Shown here: positions 38,291 to 50,400 of the stretch, one piece after another
How the letters are laid out: the number at the start of each line of letters is the position of its first letter
How positions within the stretch are numbered: the stretch's first letter is position 1
Assembly: GCA_963966185.1 (NCBI GenBank)
Contig: CAWZYM010000329.1
Span: 712,501-776,500, forward strand
Length of the DNA: 64,000 nt
Origin: Rhabditoides inermis
Taxonomy: Eukaryota > Nematoda > Chromadorea > Rhabditida > Rhabditidae
Direction: 5' to 3'
The notes under the pieces: generated by a model
Databases searched by the model: none
The model's input: the letters and a program-made list of their open reading frames with translations, nothing else
What the model was told of the DNA's origin: nothing
Translations under genes and position numbers: made by a program

Positions 38291-39143
38291 AAATACAAAG
38301 GTCGTGAACAGGTCTTCGTCCTCTCTGCAGACCTGTTTACAACGTGTATGAGTCTGTAACGACCTGTCTGAGCCTTTAACAACCTGTCTGAGTCTTTATC
38401 AGATCTGTTTAGATCTTTGCAGACCTGTTTACGAGCTGTGTAATTCTGTAACGACCTGTCTGAGCCTTTAACAACCTGTCTGAGTCTTTAGCAACCTGTC
38501 TGAGTCTTTATCAAATCTGTTTACATCTTTGCAGACCTGTTTACGACGTGTGTGAGTCTGTAACGACCTGTCTGAGCCTATAACAACCTGTCTGAGTCTT
38601 TATCAGATCTGTTCAGATCTTTGCAGACCTGTTTACGACCTGTGTAATTCTGTAACGACCTGTCTGAGCCTTTAACAACCTGTCTGGGTCTTTAGCAACC
38701 TGTCTGAGTCTTTATCAGATCTGTTTACATCTTTGCAGACCTGTTCCCGACCTGTGTAAATCTGTAACGACCTGTCTGAGTCTTCAACAACCTGTCTGAG
38801 TCTTTTTCAGATCTGTTCAGATCTTTGCAGACCTGTTTACGACCTGTGTAATTCTGTAACGACCTGTCTGTGCCTTTAACAACCTGTCTGAGTCTTTATC
38901 AGATCTGTTTAGATCTTTGCAGACCTGTTTACGACCTGTGTAAGTCTGTTAAGACCTATTTGAGTCTTAAACAACCTGTCTGAGTCTTTTTCAGATCTGT
39001 TTAGATTTTCGCAGACCTGTTTACGACCTGTGTAGATCTGTAACGACCTGTCTGAGTCTTTTACAACCTGTCTGAGTTTTTATCAGACCAGTTTAGATTT
39101 TTGAAGACCTGTTCACGACCTGTGTAATTCTGTAACGACCTGT

Positions 39144-39652
39144 TGTCGCAAATGTCGATAAATGAGAATGTCAGAATGATGCAAATGTCGCAAATATCGC
39201 AAATATCGCAAATATCGCAAATGTCGCAATTGTCGCAAATGTCGCAAATGTCGCGAATGTCGCGAATGTCGCAAATGTCGCAAATGATGCAAATGTCGCA
39301 AACGTCGCGGAGTAAGAATGTCAGAATGTCAGATTGATGCAAACATCGCAAATGTCGCAAATGTCGCAAATGATGCAAATGTCACAAATTATCGCAAATG
39401 CCGCGAATGTCGCAATTGTCGTAAATGTCGCAAATGTTGCAAATGTCGCGAATGTCGCAATTGTCCGCAAATGTCGATAAATAAGAATGTCAGAATGATG
39501 CAAATATCGCAAATGTCGCAAATGTCGCAAATGTCGCAAATGTCGCAAATGTCGCAAATGTCGCAAATGTCGCAAATGTCGCAAATGTCGCAATTGTCGC
39601 AAATGTCGCAAATGTCGCAAATGTCGCAAATGTCGCAAATGTCGCGAATGTC
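39144..39652 (+). repeat. M9 islet (509 bp)
   Basis: Third copy of the islet. It carries private changes gataaatgagaatg (near 39158), an extra atatcgc variant, and gtcagattgatgc (near 39327). The last of these is shared with the islets at 46636 and 61339 but not with 25764 or 32454, which divides the islets into two lineages. Confidence 0.93.
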
Positions 39653-39958
39653 CTGTCTGAGCCTTTAACAACCTGTCTTAGTCTTTATCAGATCTGTTTA
39701 GATCTTTGCAGACCTGTTTACGACCTGTGTAAGTCTGTAACGACCTATTTGAGTCTTAAACATTTAAAACTCAGACAGGTTGTCTTAAACACGTCTGAGT
39801 CTTTTTCAGATCTGTTTCGATTTTTGCAGACCTGTTTACGACCTGTGTAATTCTGTAACGACCTGTGTGAGCCTTTAACAACCTGTCTGAGTTTTTATCA
39901 GACCAGTTTAGATTTTTGAAGACCTGTTCACGACCTGTGTAATTCTGTAACGACCTGT
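39653..39958 (-). repeat. Short S92 array (306 bp)
   Basis: Residue of the 6.2-kb S92 array. Relative to array 1 the first monomer (the one with gtccgagtc) is missing, so the islet joins straight to the gtcttagtc monomer. A short flipped segment follows (39751-39799), then a jump to the same terminal sequence that ends the long arrays. With its islet it forms an 815-bp reduced super-unit that recurs at 46636-47450. Confidence 0.9.
39751..39799. repeat. Micro-inversion / strand-switch in S92
   Basis: The expected gagtcttaaacaacctgtc is replaced by gagtcttaaacatttaaaac, then tcagacaggttgt in forward orientation, then back to reverse with cttaaacacgtctgag. The 22 bp at the left edge form an imperfect palindrome (9 of 11 pairs). 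It recurs at 45948-45996 and 47243-47291. Confidence 0.85.
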
Positions 39959-42900
39959 TGTCGCAAATGTCGATAAATAAGAATGTCAGAATGATGCAAA
40001 TATCGCAAATGTCGCAAATATCGCAAATGTCGCAAATGTCGCAATTGTCGCAATTGTCGCAAATGTCGCGAATGTCGCAAATGTCGCAAATGTCGCAAAT
40101 GATGCAAATGTCGCAAATGTCGCCAAGTAAGAATGTCAAAATGTCAGAATGTCAGAATGATGCAAACATCGCAAATGTCGCAAATGTCGCAAATGTCGCA
40201 AATGATGCAAATGTCGCAAATGTCGCCAAGAAAGAATGTCAAAATGTCAGAATGTCAGAATGATGCAAACATCGCAAATGTCGCAAATGTCGCAAATGAT
40301 GCAAATGTCACAAATTATCGCAAATGCCGCGAATGTCGCAATTGTCGTAAATGTCGCAAATGTTGCAAATGTCGCGAATGTCGCAATTGTCGCAAATGTC
40401 GATAAATAAGAATGTCAGATTTATGTAAATAACGCAATTGTCGCAAATGTCGCAAATGTCGCAAATGTCGCAACTGTCGCAAATGTCGCAAATGTCGCGA
40501 ATGTCGCGAATGTCGCGAATGTCGCAAATGTCGCAAATGTCGCAAATGATGCAAATGTCGCAAATGTCGCCAAGTAAGAATGTCAAAATGTCAGAATGTC
40601 AGAATGATGCAAACATCGCAAATGTCGCAAATGTCGCAAATGTCGCAAATGATGCAAATGTCGCAAATGTCGCCAAGAAAGAATGTCAAAATGTCAGAAT
40701 GTCAGAATGATGCAAACATCGCAAATGTCGCAAATGTCGAAAATGTCGCAAATGTCGCAAAGAATGCAAATGTCGCAAATGTCGCAAACGTCGCGGAGTA
40801 AGAATGTTAGAATGTCAGAATGATGCAAACATCGCAAATGTCGCAAATGTCGCAAATGATGCGAATGTCACAAATTATCGCAAATGCCGCGAATGTCGCA
40901 ATTGTCGTAAATGTCGCAAATGTTGCAAATGTCGCGAATGTCGCAATTGTCGCAAATGTCGATAAATAAGAATGTCAGAATGATGCAAATATCACAAATG
41001 TCGCAAATGTCGCAAATGTCGCAAATGTCGCAAATGTCGCAAATGTCGCAAATGTCGCAATTGTCGCAAATGTCGCAAATGTCGCGAATGTCGCAAATGT
41101 CGCGAATGTCGCAAATGATGCAAATGTCGCAAATGTCGCCAAGTAAGAATGTCAAAATGTCAGAATGTCAGAATGATGCAAACATCGCAAATGTTGCAAA
41201 TGTTGCAAATGTCGCAATTGTCGCAAATGATGCAAATGTCGCGAAAGTCGCCAAGAAAAAATGTCAAAATGTCAGAATGTCAGAATGATGCAAACATCGC
41301 AAATGTCGCACATGTCGCAAATGTCGCCAAGTGAGAATGTCAAAATGTCAGAATGTCAGAATGATGCAAACATCGCAAATTTCGCAAATGTCGCAAGTGT
41401 CGCAAATGTCGCAAATGTCGCAAATGTCGCAATTGTCGCAAATGTCGCAAATGTCGTCAAGTATGAATGTCAAATTGTCAGAATGTCAGAATGATGCAAA
41501 CAACGCAAATGTCGCAAATGTCGAAAATGTCGCAAATAATGCAAATGTCGCAATTGTCGCAAACATCGCAAAGTAAGAATGTCAGAATTTCAGAATGATG
41601 CAAACATCGCAAATGTCGCAAATGTCGCAAATGATGCAAATGTCACAAATTATCGCAAATGCCGCGAATGTCGCAATTGTCGCAAATGTCGATAAATAAG
41701 AATGTCAGAATGATGCAAATATCGCAAATGTCGCAAATGTCGCAAATGTCGCAAATGTCGCGAATGTCGCAATTGTCGCAATTGTCGCAATTGTCGCAAT
41801 TGTCGGAATTGTCGTAAATGTCGCAAATGTCGCAATTGTCGCAAATGTCGATAAATAAGAATGTCAGAATGATGCAAATGTCGCAAATATCGCAAATATC
41901 GCAAATGTCGCAAATGTCGCAATTGTCGCAAATGTCGCAAATGTCGCGAATGTCGCGAATGTCGCAAATGTCGCAAATGATGCAAATGTCGCAAATGTCG
42001 CCAAGTAAGAATGTCAAAATGTCAGAATGTCAGAATGATGCAAACATCGCAAATGTCGCAAATGCCGCAAATGTCGCAAATGTCGCAAATGTCGCAATTG
42101 TCGCAAATGTCGCAAATGTCGCGAATGTCGCAAATGTCGCGAATGTCGCAAATGATGCAAATGTCGCAAATGTCGCCAAGTAAGAATGTCAAAATGTCAG
42201 AATGTCAGAATGATGCAAACATCGCAAATGTTGCAAATGTTGCAAATGTCGCAATTGTCGCAAATGATGCAAATGTCGCGAAAGTCGCCAAGAAAAAATG
42301 TCAAAATGTCAGAATGTCAGAATGATGCAAACATCGCAAATGTCGCAAATGTCGCAAATGTCGCAAATGTCGCAAATGTCGCAAATGTCGCAAATGTCGC
42401 AAATGTCGCAAATGTCGCAAATGTCCCAAATGTCGCAAATGTCGCAAATGTCCCAAATGTCGCAAATGTCGCAAATGTCGCAAATGTCGCAAATAATGCA
42501 AATGTCGCAATTGTCGCAAACATCGCAAAGTAAGAATGTCAGAATTTCAGAATGATGCAAACATCGCAAATGTCGCAAATGTCGCAAATGATGCAAATGT
42601 CACAAATTATCGCAAATGCCGCGAATGTCGCAATTGTCGTAAATGTCGCAATTGTCGTAAATGTCGCAAATGTCGCAATTGTCGCAAATGTCGATAAATA
42701 AGAATGTCAGAATGTCGCAAATATCGCAAATGTCGCAAATGTCGCAATTGTCGCAATTGTCGCAAATGTCGCGAATGTCGCAAATGTCGCAAATGTCGCA
42801 AATGATGCAAATGTCGCAAATGTCGCCAAGTAAGAATGTCAAAATGTCAGAATGTCAGAATGATGCAAACATCGCAAATGTCGCAAATGTCGCAAATGTC

Positions 42901-45849
42901 GCAAATGATGCAAATGTCGCAAATGTCGCCAAGAAAGAATGTCAAAATGTCAGAATGTCAGAATGATGCAAACATCGCAAATGTCGCAAATGTCGCAAAT
43001 GATGCAAATGTCACAAATTATCGCAAATGCCGCGAATGTCGCAATTATCGTAAATGTCGCAAATGTTGCAAATGTCGCGAATGTCGCAATTGTCGCAAAT
43101 GTCGATAAATAAGAATGTCAGATTTATGTAAATAACGCAATTGTCGCAAATGTCGCAAATGTCGCAAATGTCGCAACTGTCGCAAATGTCGCAAATGTCG
43201 CGAATGTCGCGAATGTCGCGAATGTCGCAAATGTCGCAAATGTCGCAAATGATGCAAATGTCGCAAATGTCGCCAAGTAAGAATGTCAAAATGTCAGAAA
43301 GTCAGAATGATGCAAACATCGCAAATGTCGCAAATGTCGCAAATGTCGCAAATGATGCAAATGTCGCAAATGTCGCCAAGAAAGAATGTCAAAATGTCAG
43401 AATGTCAGAATGATGCAAACATCGCAAATGTCGCCAATGTCGAAAATGTCGCAAATGTCGCAAAGAATGCAAATGTCGCAAATGTCGCAAACGTCGCGGA
43501 GTAAGAATGTCAGAATGTCAGAATGATGCAAACATCGCAAATGTCGCAAATGTCGCAAATGATGCAAATGTCACAAATTATCGCAAATGCCGCGAATGTC
43601 GCAATTGTCGTAAATGTCGCAAATGTTGCAAATGTCGCGAATGTCGCAATTGTCGCAAATGTCGATAAATAAGAATGTCAGAATGATGCAAATATCACAA
43701 ATGTCGCAAATGTCGCAAATGTCGCAAATGTCGCAAATGTCGCAAATGTCGCAAATGTCGCAAATGTCGCAAATGTCGCAATTGTCGCAAATGTCGCAAA
43801 TGTCGCGAATGTCGCAAATGTCGCGAATGTCGCAAATGATGCAAATGTCGCAAATGTCGCCAAGTGAGAATGTCAAAATGTCAGAATGTCAGAATGATGC
43901 AAACATCGCAAATTTCGCAAATATCGCAAGTGTCGCAAATGTCGCAAATGTCGCAAATGTCGCAATTGTCGCAAATGTCGCAAATGTCGTCAAGTATGAA
44001 TGTCAAATTGTCAGAATGTCAGAATGATGCAAACAACGCAAATGTCGCAAATGTCGAAAATGTCGCAAATAATGCAAATGTCGCAATTGTCGCAAACATC
44101 GCAAAGTAAGAATGTCAGAATTTCAGAATGATGCAAACATCGCAAATGTCGCAAATGTCGCAAATGATGCAAATGTCACAAATTATCGCAAATGCCGCGA
44201 ATGTCGCAATTGTCGTAAATGTCGCAAATGTTGCAAATGTCGCGAATGTCGCAATTGTCGCAAATGTCGATAAATAAGAATGTCAGATTTATGTAAATAA
44301 CGCAATTGTCGCAAATGTCGCAAATGTCGCAAATGTCGCAACTGTCGCAAATGTCGCAAATGTCGCGAATGTCGCGAATGTCGCGAATGTCGCAAATGTC
44401 GCAAATGTCGCAAATGATGCAAATGTCGCAAATGTCGCCAAGTAAGAATGTCAAAATGTCAGAATGTCAGAATGATGCAAACATCGCAAATGTCGCAAAT
44501 GTCGCAAATGTCGCAAATGATGCAAATGTCGCAAATGTCGCCAAGAAAGAATGTCAAAATGTCAGAATGTCAGAATGATGCAAACATCGCAAATGTCGCA
44601 AATGTCGAAAATGTCGCAAATGTCGCAAAGAATGCAAATGTCGCAAATGTCGCAAACGTCGCGGAGTAAGAATGTTAGAATGTCAGAATGATGCAAACAT
44701 CGCAAATGTCGCAAATGTCGCAAATGATGCGAATGTCACAAATTATCGCAAATGCCGCGAATGTCGCAATTGTCGTAAATGTCGCAAATGTTGCAAATGT
44801 CGCGAATGTCGCAATTGTCGCAAATGTCGATAAATAAGAATGTCAGAATGATGCAAATATCACAAATGTCGCAAATGTCGCAAATGTCGCAAATGTCGCA
44901 AATGTCGCAAATGTCGCAAATGTCGCAAATGTCGCAATTGTCGCAAATGTCGCAAATGTCGCGAATGTCGCAAATGTCGCGAATGTCGCAAATGATGCAA
45001 ATGTCGCAAATGTCGCCAAGTAAGAATGTCAAAATGTCAGAATGTCAGAATGATGCAAACATCGCAAATGTTGCAAATGTTGCAAATGTCGCAATTGTCG
45101 CAAATGATGCAAATGTCGCGAAAGTCGCCAAGAAAAAATGTCAAAATGTCAGAATGTCAGAATGATGCAAACATCGCAAATGTCGCACATGTCGCAAATG
45201 TCGCCAAGTGAGAATGTCAAAATGTCAGAATGTCAGAATGATGCAAACATCGCAAATTTCGCAAATGTCGCAAGTGTCGCAAATGTCGCAAATGTCGCAA
45301 ATGTCGCAATTGTCGCAAATGTCGCAAATGTCGTCAAGTATGAATGTCAAATTGTCAGAATGTCAGAATGATGCAAACAACGCAAATGTCGCAAATGTCG
45401 AAAATGTCGCAAATAATGCAAATGTCGCAATTGTCGCAAACATCGCGAAGTAAGAATGTCAGAATTTCAGAATGATGCAAACATCGCAAATGTCGCAAAT
45501 GTCGCAAATGATGCAAATGTCACAAATTATCGCAAATGCCGCGAATGTCGCAATTGTCGCAAATGTCGATAAATAAGAATGTCAGAATGATGCAAATATC
45601 GCAAATGTCGCAAATGTCGCAAATGTCGCAAATGTCGCGAATGTCGCAATTGTCGCAATTGTCGCAATTGTCGCAATTGTCGCAATTGTCGTAAATGTCG
45701 CAAATGTCGCAATTGTCGCAAATGTCGATAAATAAGAATGTCAGAATGATGCAAATGTCGCAAATATCGCAAATATCGCAAATGTCGCAAATGTCGCAAT
45801 TGTCGCAAATGTCGCAAATGTCGCGAATGTCGCGAATGTCGCAAATGTC
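39959..45849 (+). repeat. M9 minisatellite block 2
   Basis: 5.9 kb of M9. From about 40133 to 43880 it follows the variant order of 12864-16600 at an offset of 27269 bp (27260 over part of it, one 9-mer less). Inside it the order starting at 40308 repeats at 44176 (3868 bp). It begins with the same tgtcgcaaatgtcgataaat join as the islets but continues with a different module order, so one junction sequence is attached to different M9 interiors. Confidence 0.93.
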
Positions 45850-46635
45850 CTGTCTGAGCCTTTAACAACCTGTCTTAGTCTTTATCAGATCTGTTTAGAT
45901 CTTTGCAGACCTGTTTACGACCTGTGTAAGTCTGTAACGACCTATTTGAGTCTTAAACATTTAAAACTCAGACAGGTTGTCTTAAACACGTCTGAGTCTT
46001 TTTCAGATCTGTTTCGATTTTTGCAGACCTGTTTACGACGTGTGTGAGTCTGTAACGACCTGTCTGAGCCTATAACAACCTGTCTGAGTCTTTATCAGAT
46101 CTGTTCAGATCTTTGCAGACCTGTTTACGACCTGTGTAATTCTGTAACGACCTGTCTGAGCCTTTAACAACCTGTCTGGGTCTTTAGCAACCTGTCTGAG
46201 TCTTTATCAGATCTGTTTACATCTTTGCAGACCTGTTCCCGACCTGTGTAAATCTGTAACGACCTGTCTGAGTCTTCAACAACCTGTCTGAGTCTTTTTC
46301 AGATCTGTTCAGATCTTTGCAGACCTGTTTACGACCTGTGTAATTCTGTAACGACCTGTCTGTGCCTTTAACAACCTGTCTGAGTCTTTATCAGATCTGT
46401 TTAGATCTTTGCAGACCTGTTTACGACCTGTGTAAGTCTGTTAAGACCTATTTGAGTCTTAAACAACCTGTCTGAGTCTTTTTCAGATCTGTTTAGATTT
46501 TCGCAGACCTGTTTACGACCTGTGTAGATCTGTAACGACCTGTCTGAGTCTTTTACAACCTGTCTGAGTTTTTATCAGACCAGTTTAGATTTTTGAAGAC
46601 CTGTTCACGACCTGTGTAATTCTGTAACGACCTGT
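45850..46635 (-). repeat. Short S92 array (786 bp), recombinant
   Basis: Begins like 39653 (gtcttagtc monomer, then the micro-inversion). After gatttttgcagacctgtttacgac it switches to the sequence found near 38540-39143 (gtgtgtgagtctgtaacg onward). It therefore looks like a crossover product between a short array and the right end of a long array. The M9 on its left ends in aaatgtc rather than gcgaatgtc, but the junction bases are the usual ones. Confidence 0.85.
45948..45996. repeat. Micro-inversion in S92, copy 2
   Basis: Same flipped tcagacaggttgt segment as at 39751-39799. Confidence 0.85.
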
Positions 46636-47144
46636 TGTCGCAAATGTCGATAAATGAGAATGTCAGAATGATGCAAATGTCGCAAATATCGCAAATATCG
46701 CAAATGTCGCAAATGTCGCAATTGTCGCAAATGTCGCAAATGTCGCGAATGTCGCGAATGTCGCAAATGTCGCAAATGATGCAAATGTCGCAAACGTCGC
46801 GGAGTAAGAATGTCAGAATGTCAGATTGATGCAAACATCGCAAATGTCGCAAATGTCGCAAATGATGCAAATGTCACAAATTATCGCAAATGCCGCGAAT
46901 GTCGCAATTGTCGTAAATGTCGCAAATGTTGCAAATGTCGCGAATGTCGCAATTGTCCGCAAATGTCGATAAATAAGAATGTCAGAATGATGCAAATATC
47001 GCAAATGTCGCAAATGTCGCAAATGTCGCAAATGTCGCAAATGTCGCAAATGTCGCAAATGTCGCAAATGTCGCAAATGTCGCAATTGTCGCAAATGTCG
47101 CAAATGTCGCAAATGTCGCAAATGTCGCAAATGTCGCGAATGTC
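46636..47144 (+). repeat. M9 islet (509 bp)
   Basis: Fourth copy of the islet, 7492 bp after 39144, sharing its gataaatgag and gtcagattgatgc variants. Confidence 0.93.
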
Positions 47145-47450
47145 CTGTCTGAGCCTTTAACAACCTGTCTTAGTCTTTATCAGATCTGTTTAGATCTTTG
47201 CAGACCTGTTTACGACCTGTGTAAGTCTGTAACGACCTATTTGAGTCTTAAACATTTAAAACTCAGACAGGTTGTCTTAAACACGTCTGAGTCTTTTTCA
47301 GATCTGTTTCGATTTTTGCAGACCTGTTTACGACCTGTGTAATTCTGTAACGACCTGTGTGAGCCTTTAACAACCTGTCTGAGTTTTTATCAGACCAGTT
47401 TAGATTTTTGAAGACCTGTTCACGACCTGTGTAATTCTGTAACGACCTGT
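47145..47450 (-). repeat. Short S92 array (306 bp), second copy
   Basis: Same length and structure as 39653-39958. Confidence 0.9.
47243..47291. repeat. Micro-inversion in S92, copy 3
   Basis: Same flipped segment as at 39751-39799, at +7492 bp. Confidence 0.85.
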
Positions 47451-50400
47451 TGTCGCAAATGTCGATAAATAAGAATGTCAGAATGATGCAAATATCGCAA
47501 ATGTCGCAAATATCGCAAATGTCGCAAATGTCGCAATTGTCGCAATTGTCGCAAATGTCGCGAATGTCGCAAATGTCGCAAATGTCGCAAATGATGCAAA
47601 TGTCGCAAATGTCGCCAAGTAAGAATGTCAAAATGTCAGAATGTCAGAATGATGCAAACATCGCAAATGTCGCAAATGTCGCAAATGTCGCAAATGATGC
47701 AAATGTCGCAAATGTCGCCAAGAAAGAATGTCAAAATGTCAGAATGTCAGAATGATGCAAACATCGCAAATGTCGCAAATGTCGCAAATGATGCAAATGT
47801 CACAAATTATCGCAAATGCCGCGAATGTCGCAATTGTCGTAAATGTCGCAAATGTTGCAAATGTCGCGAATGTCGCAATTGTCGCAAATGTCGATAAATA
47901 AGAATGTCAGATTTATGTAAATAACGCAATTGTCGCAAATGTCGCAAATGTCGCAAATGTCGCAACTGTCGCAAATGTCGCAAATGTCGCGAATGTCGCG
48001 AATGTCGCGAATGTCGCAAATGTCGCAAATGTCGCAAATGATGCAAATGTCGCAAATGTCGCCAAGTAAGAATGTCAAAATGTCAGAATGTCAGAATGAT
48101 GCAAACATCGCAAATGTCGCAAATGTCGCAAATGTCGCAAATGATGCAAATGTCGCAAATGTCGCCAAGAAAGAATGTCAAAATGTCAGAATGTCAGAAT
48201 GATGCAAACATCGCAAATGTCGCAAATGTCGAAAATGTCGCAAATGTCGCAAAGAATGCAAATGTCGCAAATGTCGCAAACGTCGCGGAGTAAGAATGTT
48301 AGAATGTCAGAATGATGCAAACATCGCAAATGTCGCAAATGTCGCAAATGATGCGAATGTCACAAATTATCGCAAATGCCGCGAATGTCGCAATTGTCGT
48401 AAATGTCGCAAATGTTGCAAATGTCGCGAATGTCGCAATTGTCGCAAATGTCGATAAATAAGAATGTCAGAATGATGCAAATATCACAAATGTCGCAAAT
48501 GTCGCAAATGTCGCAAATGTCGCAAATGTCGCAAATGTCGCAAATGTCGCAATTGTCGCAAATGTCGCAAATGTCGCGAATGTCGCAAATGTCGCGAATG
48601 TCGCAAATGATGCAAATGTCGCAAATGTCGCCAAGTAAGAATGTCAAAATGTCAGAATGTCAGAATGATGCAAACATCGCAAATGTTGCAAATGTTGCAA
48701 ATGTCGCAATTGTCGCAAATGATGCAAATGTCGCGAAAGTCGCCAAGAAAAAATGTCAAAATGTCAGAATGTCAGAATGATGCAAACATCGCAAATGTCG
48801 CACATGTCGCAAATGTCGCCAAGTGAGAATGTCAAAATGTCAGAATGTCAGAATGATGCAAACATCGCAAATTTCGCAAATGTCGCAAGTGTCGCAAATG
48901 TCGCAAATGTCGTCAAGTATGAATGTCAAATTGTCAGAATGTCAGAATGATGCAAACAACGCAAATGTCGCAAATGTCGAAAATGTCGCAAATAATGCAA
49001 ATGTCGCAATTGTCGCAAACATCGCAAAGTAAGAATGTCAGAATTTCAGAATGATGCAAACATCGCAAATGTCGCAAATGTCGCAAATGATGCAAATGTC
49101 ACAAATTATCGCAAATGCCGCGAATGTCGCAATTGTCGCAAATGTCGATAAATAAGAATGTCAGAATGATGCAAATATCGCAAATGTCGCAAATGTCGCA
49201 AATGTCGCAAATGTCGCGAATGTCGCAATTGTCGCAATTGTCGCAATTGTCGCAATTGTCGCAATTGTCGTAAATGTCGCAAATGTCGCAATTGTCGCAA
49301 ATGTCGATAAATAAGAATGTCAGAATGATGCAAATGTCGCAAATATCGCAAATATCGCAAATGTCGCAAATGTCGCAATTGTCGCAAATGTCGCAAATGT
49401 CGCGAATGTCGCGAATGTCGCAAATGTCGCAAATGATGCAAATGTCGCAAATGTCGCCAAGTAAGAATGTCAAAATGTCAGAATGTCAGAATGATGCAAA
49501 CATCGCAAATGTCGCAAATGCCGCAAATGTCGCAAATGTCGCAAATGTCGCAATTGTCGCAAATGTCGCAAATGTCGCGAATGTCGCAAATGTCGCGAAT
49601 GTCGCAAATGATGCAAATGTCGCAAATGTCGCCAAGTAAGAATGTCAAAATGTCAGAATGTCAGAATGATGCAAACATCGCAAATGTTGCAAATGTTGCA
49701 AATGTCGCAATTGTCGCAAATGATGCAAATGTCGCGAAAGTCGCCAAGAAAAAATGTCAAAATGTCAGAATGTCAGAATGATGCAAACATCGCAAATGTC
49801 GCAAATGTCGCAAATGTCGCAAATGTCGCAAATGTCGCAAATGTCGCAAATGTCGCAAATGTCGCAAATGTCGCAAATGTCCCAAATGTCGCAAATGTCG
49901 CAAATGTCGCAAATGTCGCAAATAATGCAAATGTCGCAATTGTCGCAAACATCGCAAAGTAAGAATGTCAGAATTTCAGAATGATGCAAACATCGCAAAT
50001 GTCGCAAATGTCGCAAATGATGCAAATGTCACAAATTATCGCAAATGCCGCGAATGTCGCAATTGTCGTAAATGTCGCAATTGTCGTAAATGTCGCAAAT
50101 GTCGCAATTGTCGCAAATGTCGATAAATAAGAATGTCAGAATGATGCAAATATCGCAAATGTCGCAAATATCGCAAATGTCGCAAATGTCGCAATTGTCG
50201 CAATTGTCGCAAATGTCGCGAATGTCGCAAATGTCGCAAATGTCGCAAATGATGCAAATGTCGCAAATGTCGCCAAGTAAGAATGTCAAAATGTCAGAAT
50301 GTCAGAATGATGCAAACATCGCAAATGTCGCAAATGTCGCAAATGTCGCAAATGATGCAAATGTCGCAAATGTCGCCAAGAAAGAATGTCAAAATGTCAG

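Larger units (their letters stand above)
32454..39143 (+). repeat. 6690-bp composite super-unit, copy 2
   Basis: Second tandem copy of 25764-32453. The islet and all four palindromes sit at +6690 bp. Near-identity over 6.7 kb of a repetitive sequence means recent duplication or active homogenisation. Confidence 0.92.
32963..39143 (-). repeat. S92 satellite array, reverse orientation (array 2)
   Basis: 6181 bp, the same length as array 1, with the same 1410/1226/1226 grouping. It ends in gacctgt joined to M9 at 39144, the same junction as at 32453/32454. Confidence 0.95.
39144..46635 (+). repeat. 7.49-kb composite segment, copy 1
   Basis: Islet (509 bp), short S92 (306 bp), M9 block 2 (5891 bp) and S92 (786 bp). 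The series starts again at 46636 with an offset of 7492 bp. The offset falls to 7456 and then 7447 bp inside M9 as 36-bp and 9/27-bp (whole 9-mer) length differences accumulate. Confidence 0.85.

Noticed and set aside
25764..39143. Assembly artefact as full explanation of the 6690-bp tandem
   Set aside because: Copies differ by scattered substitutions and the same junctions occur elsewhere with different flanks, which argues for real duplication. Copy number could still be misjudged by assembly.
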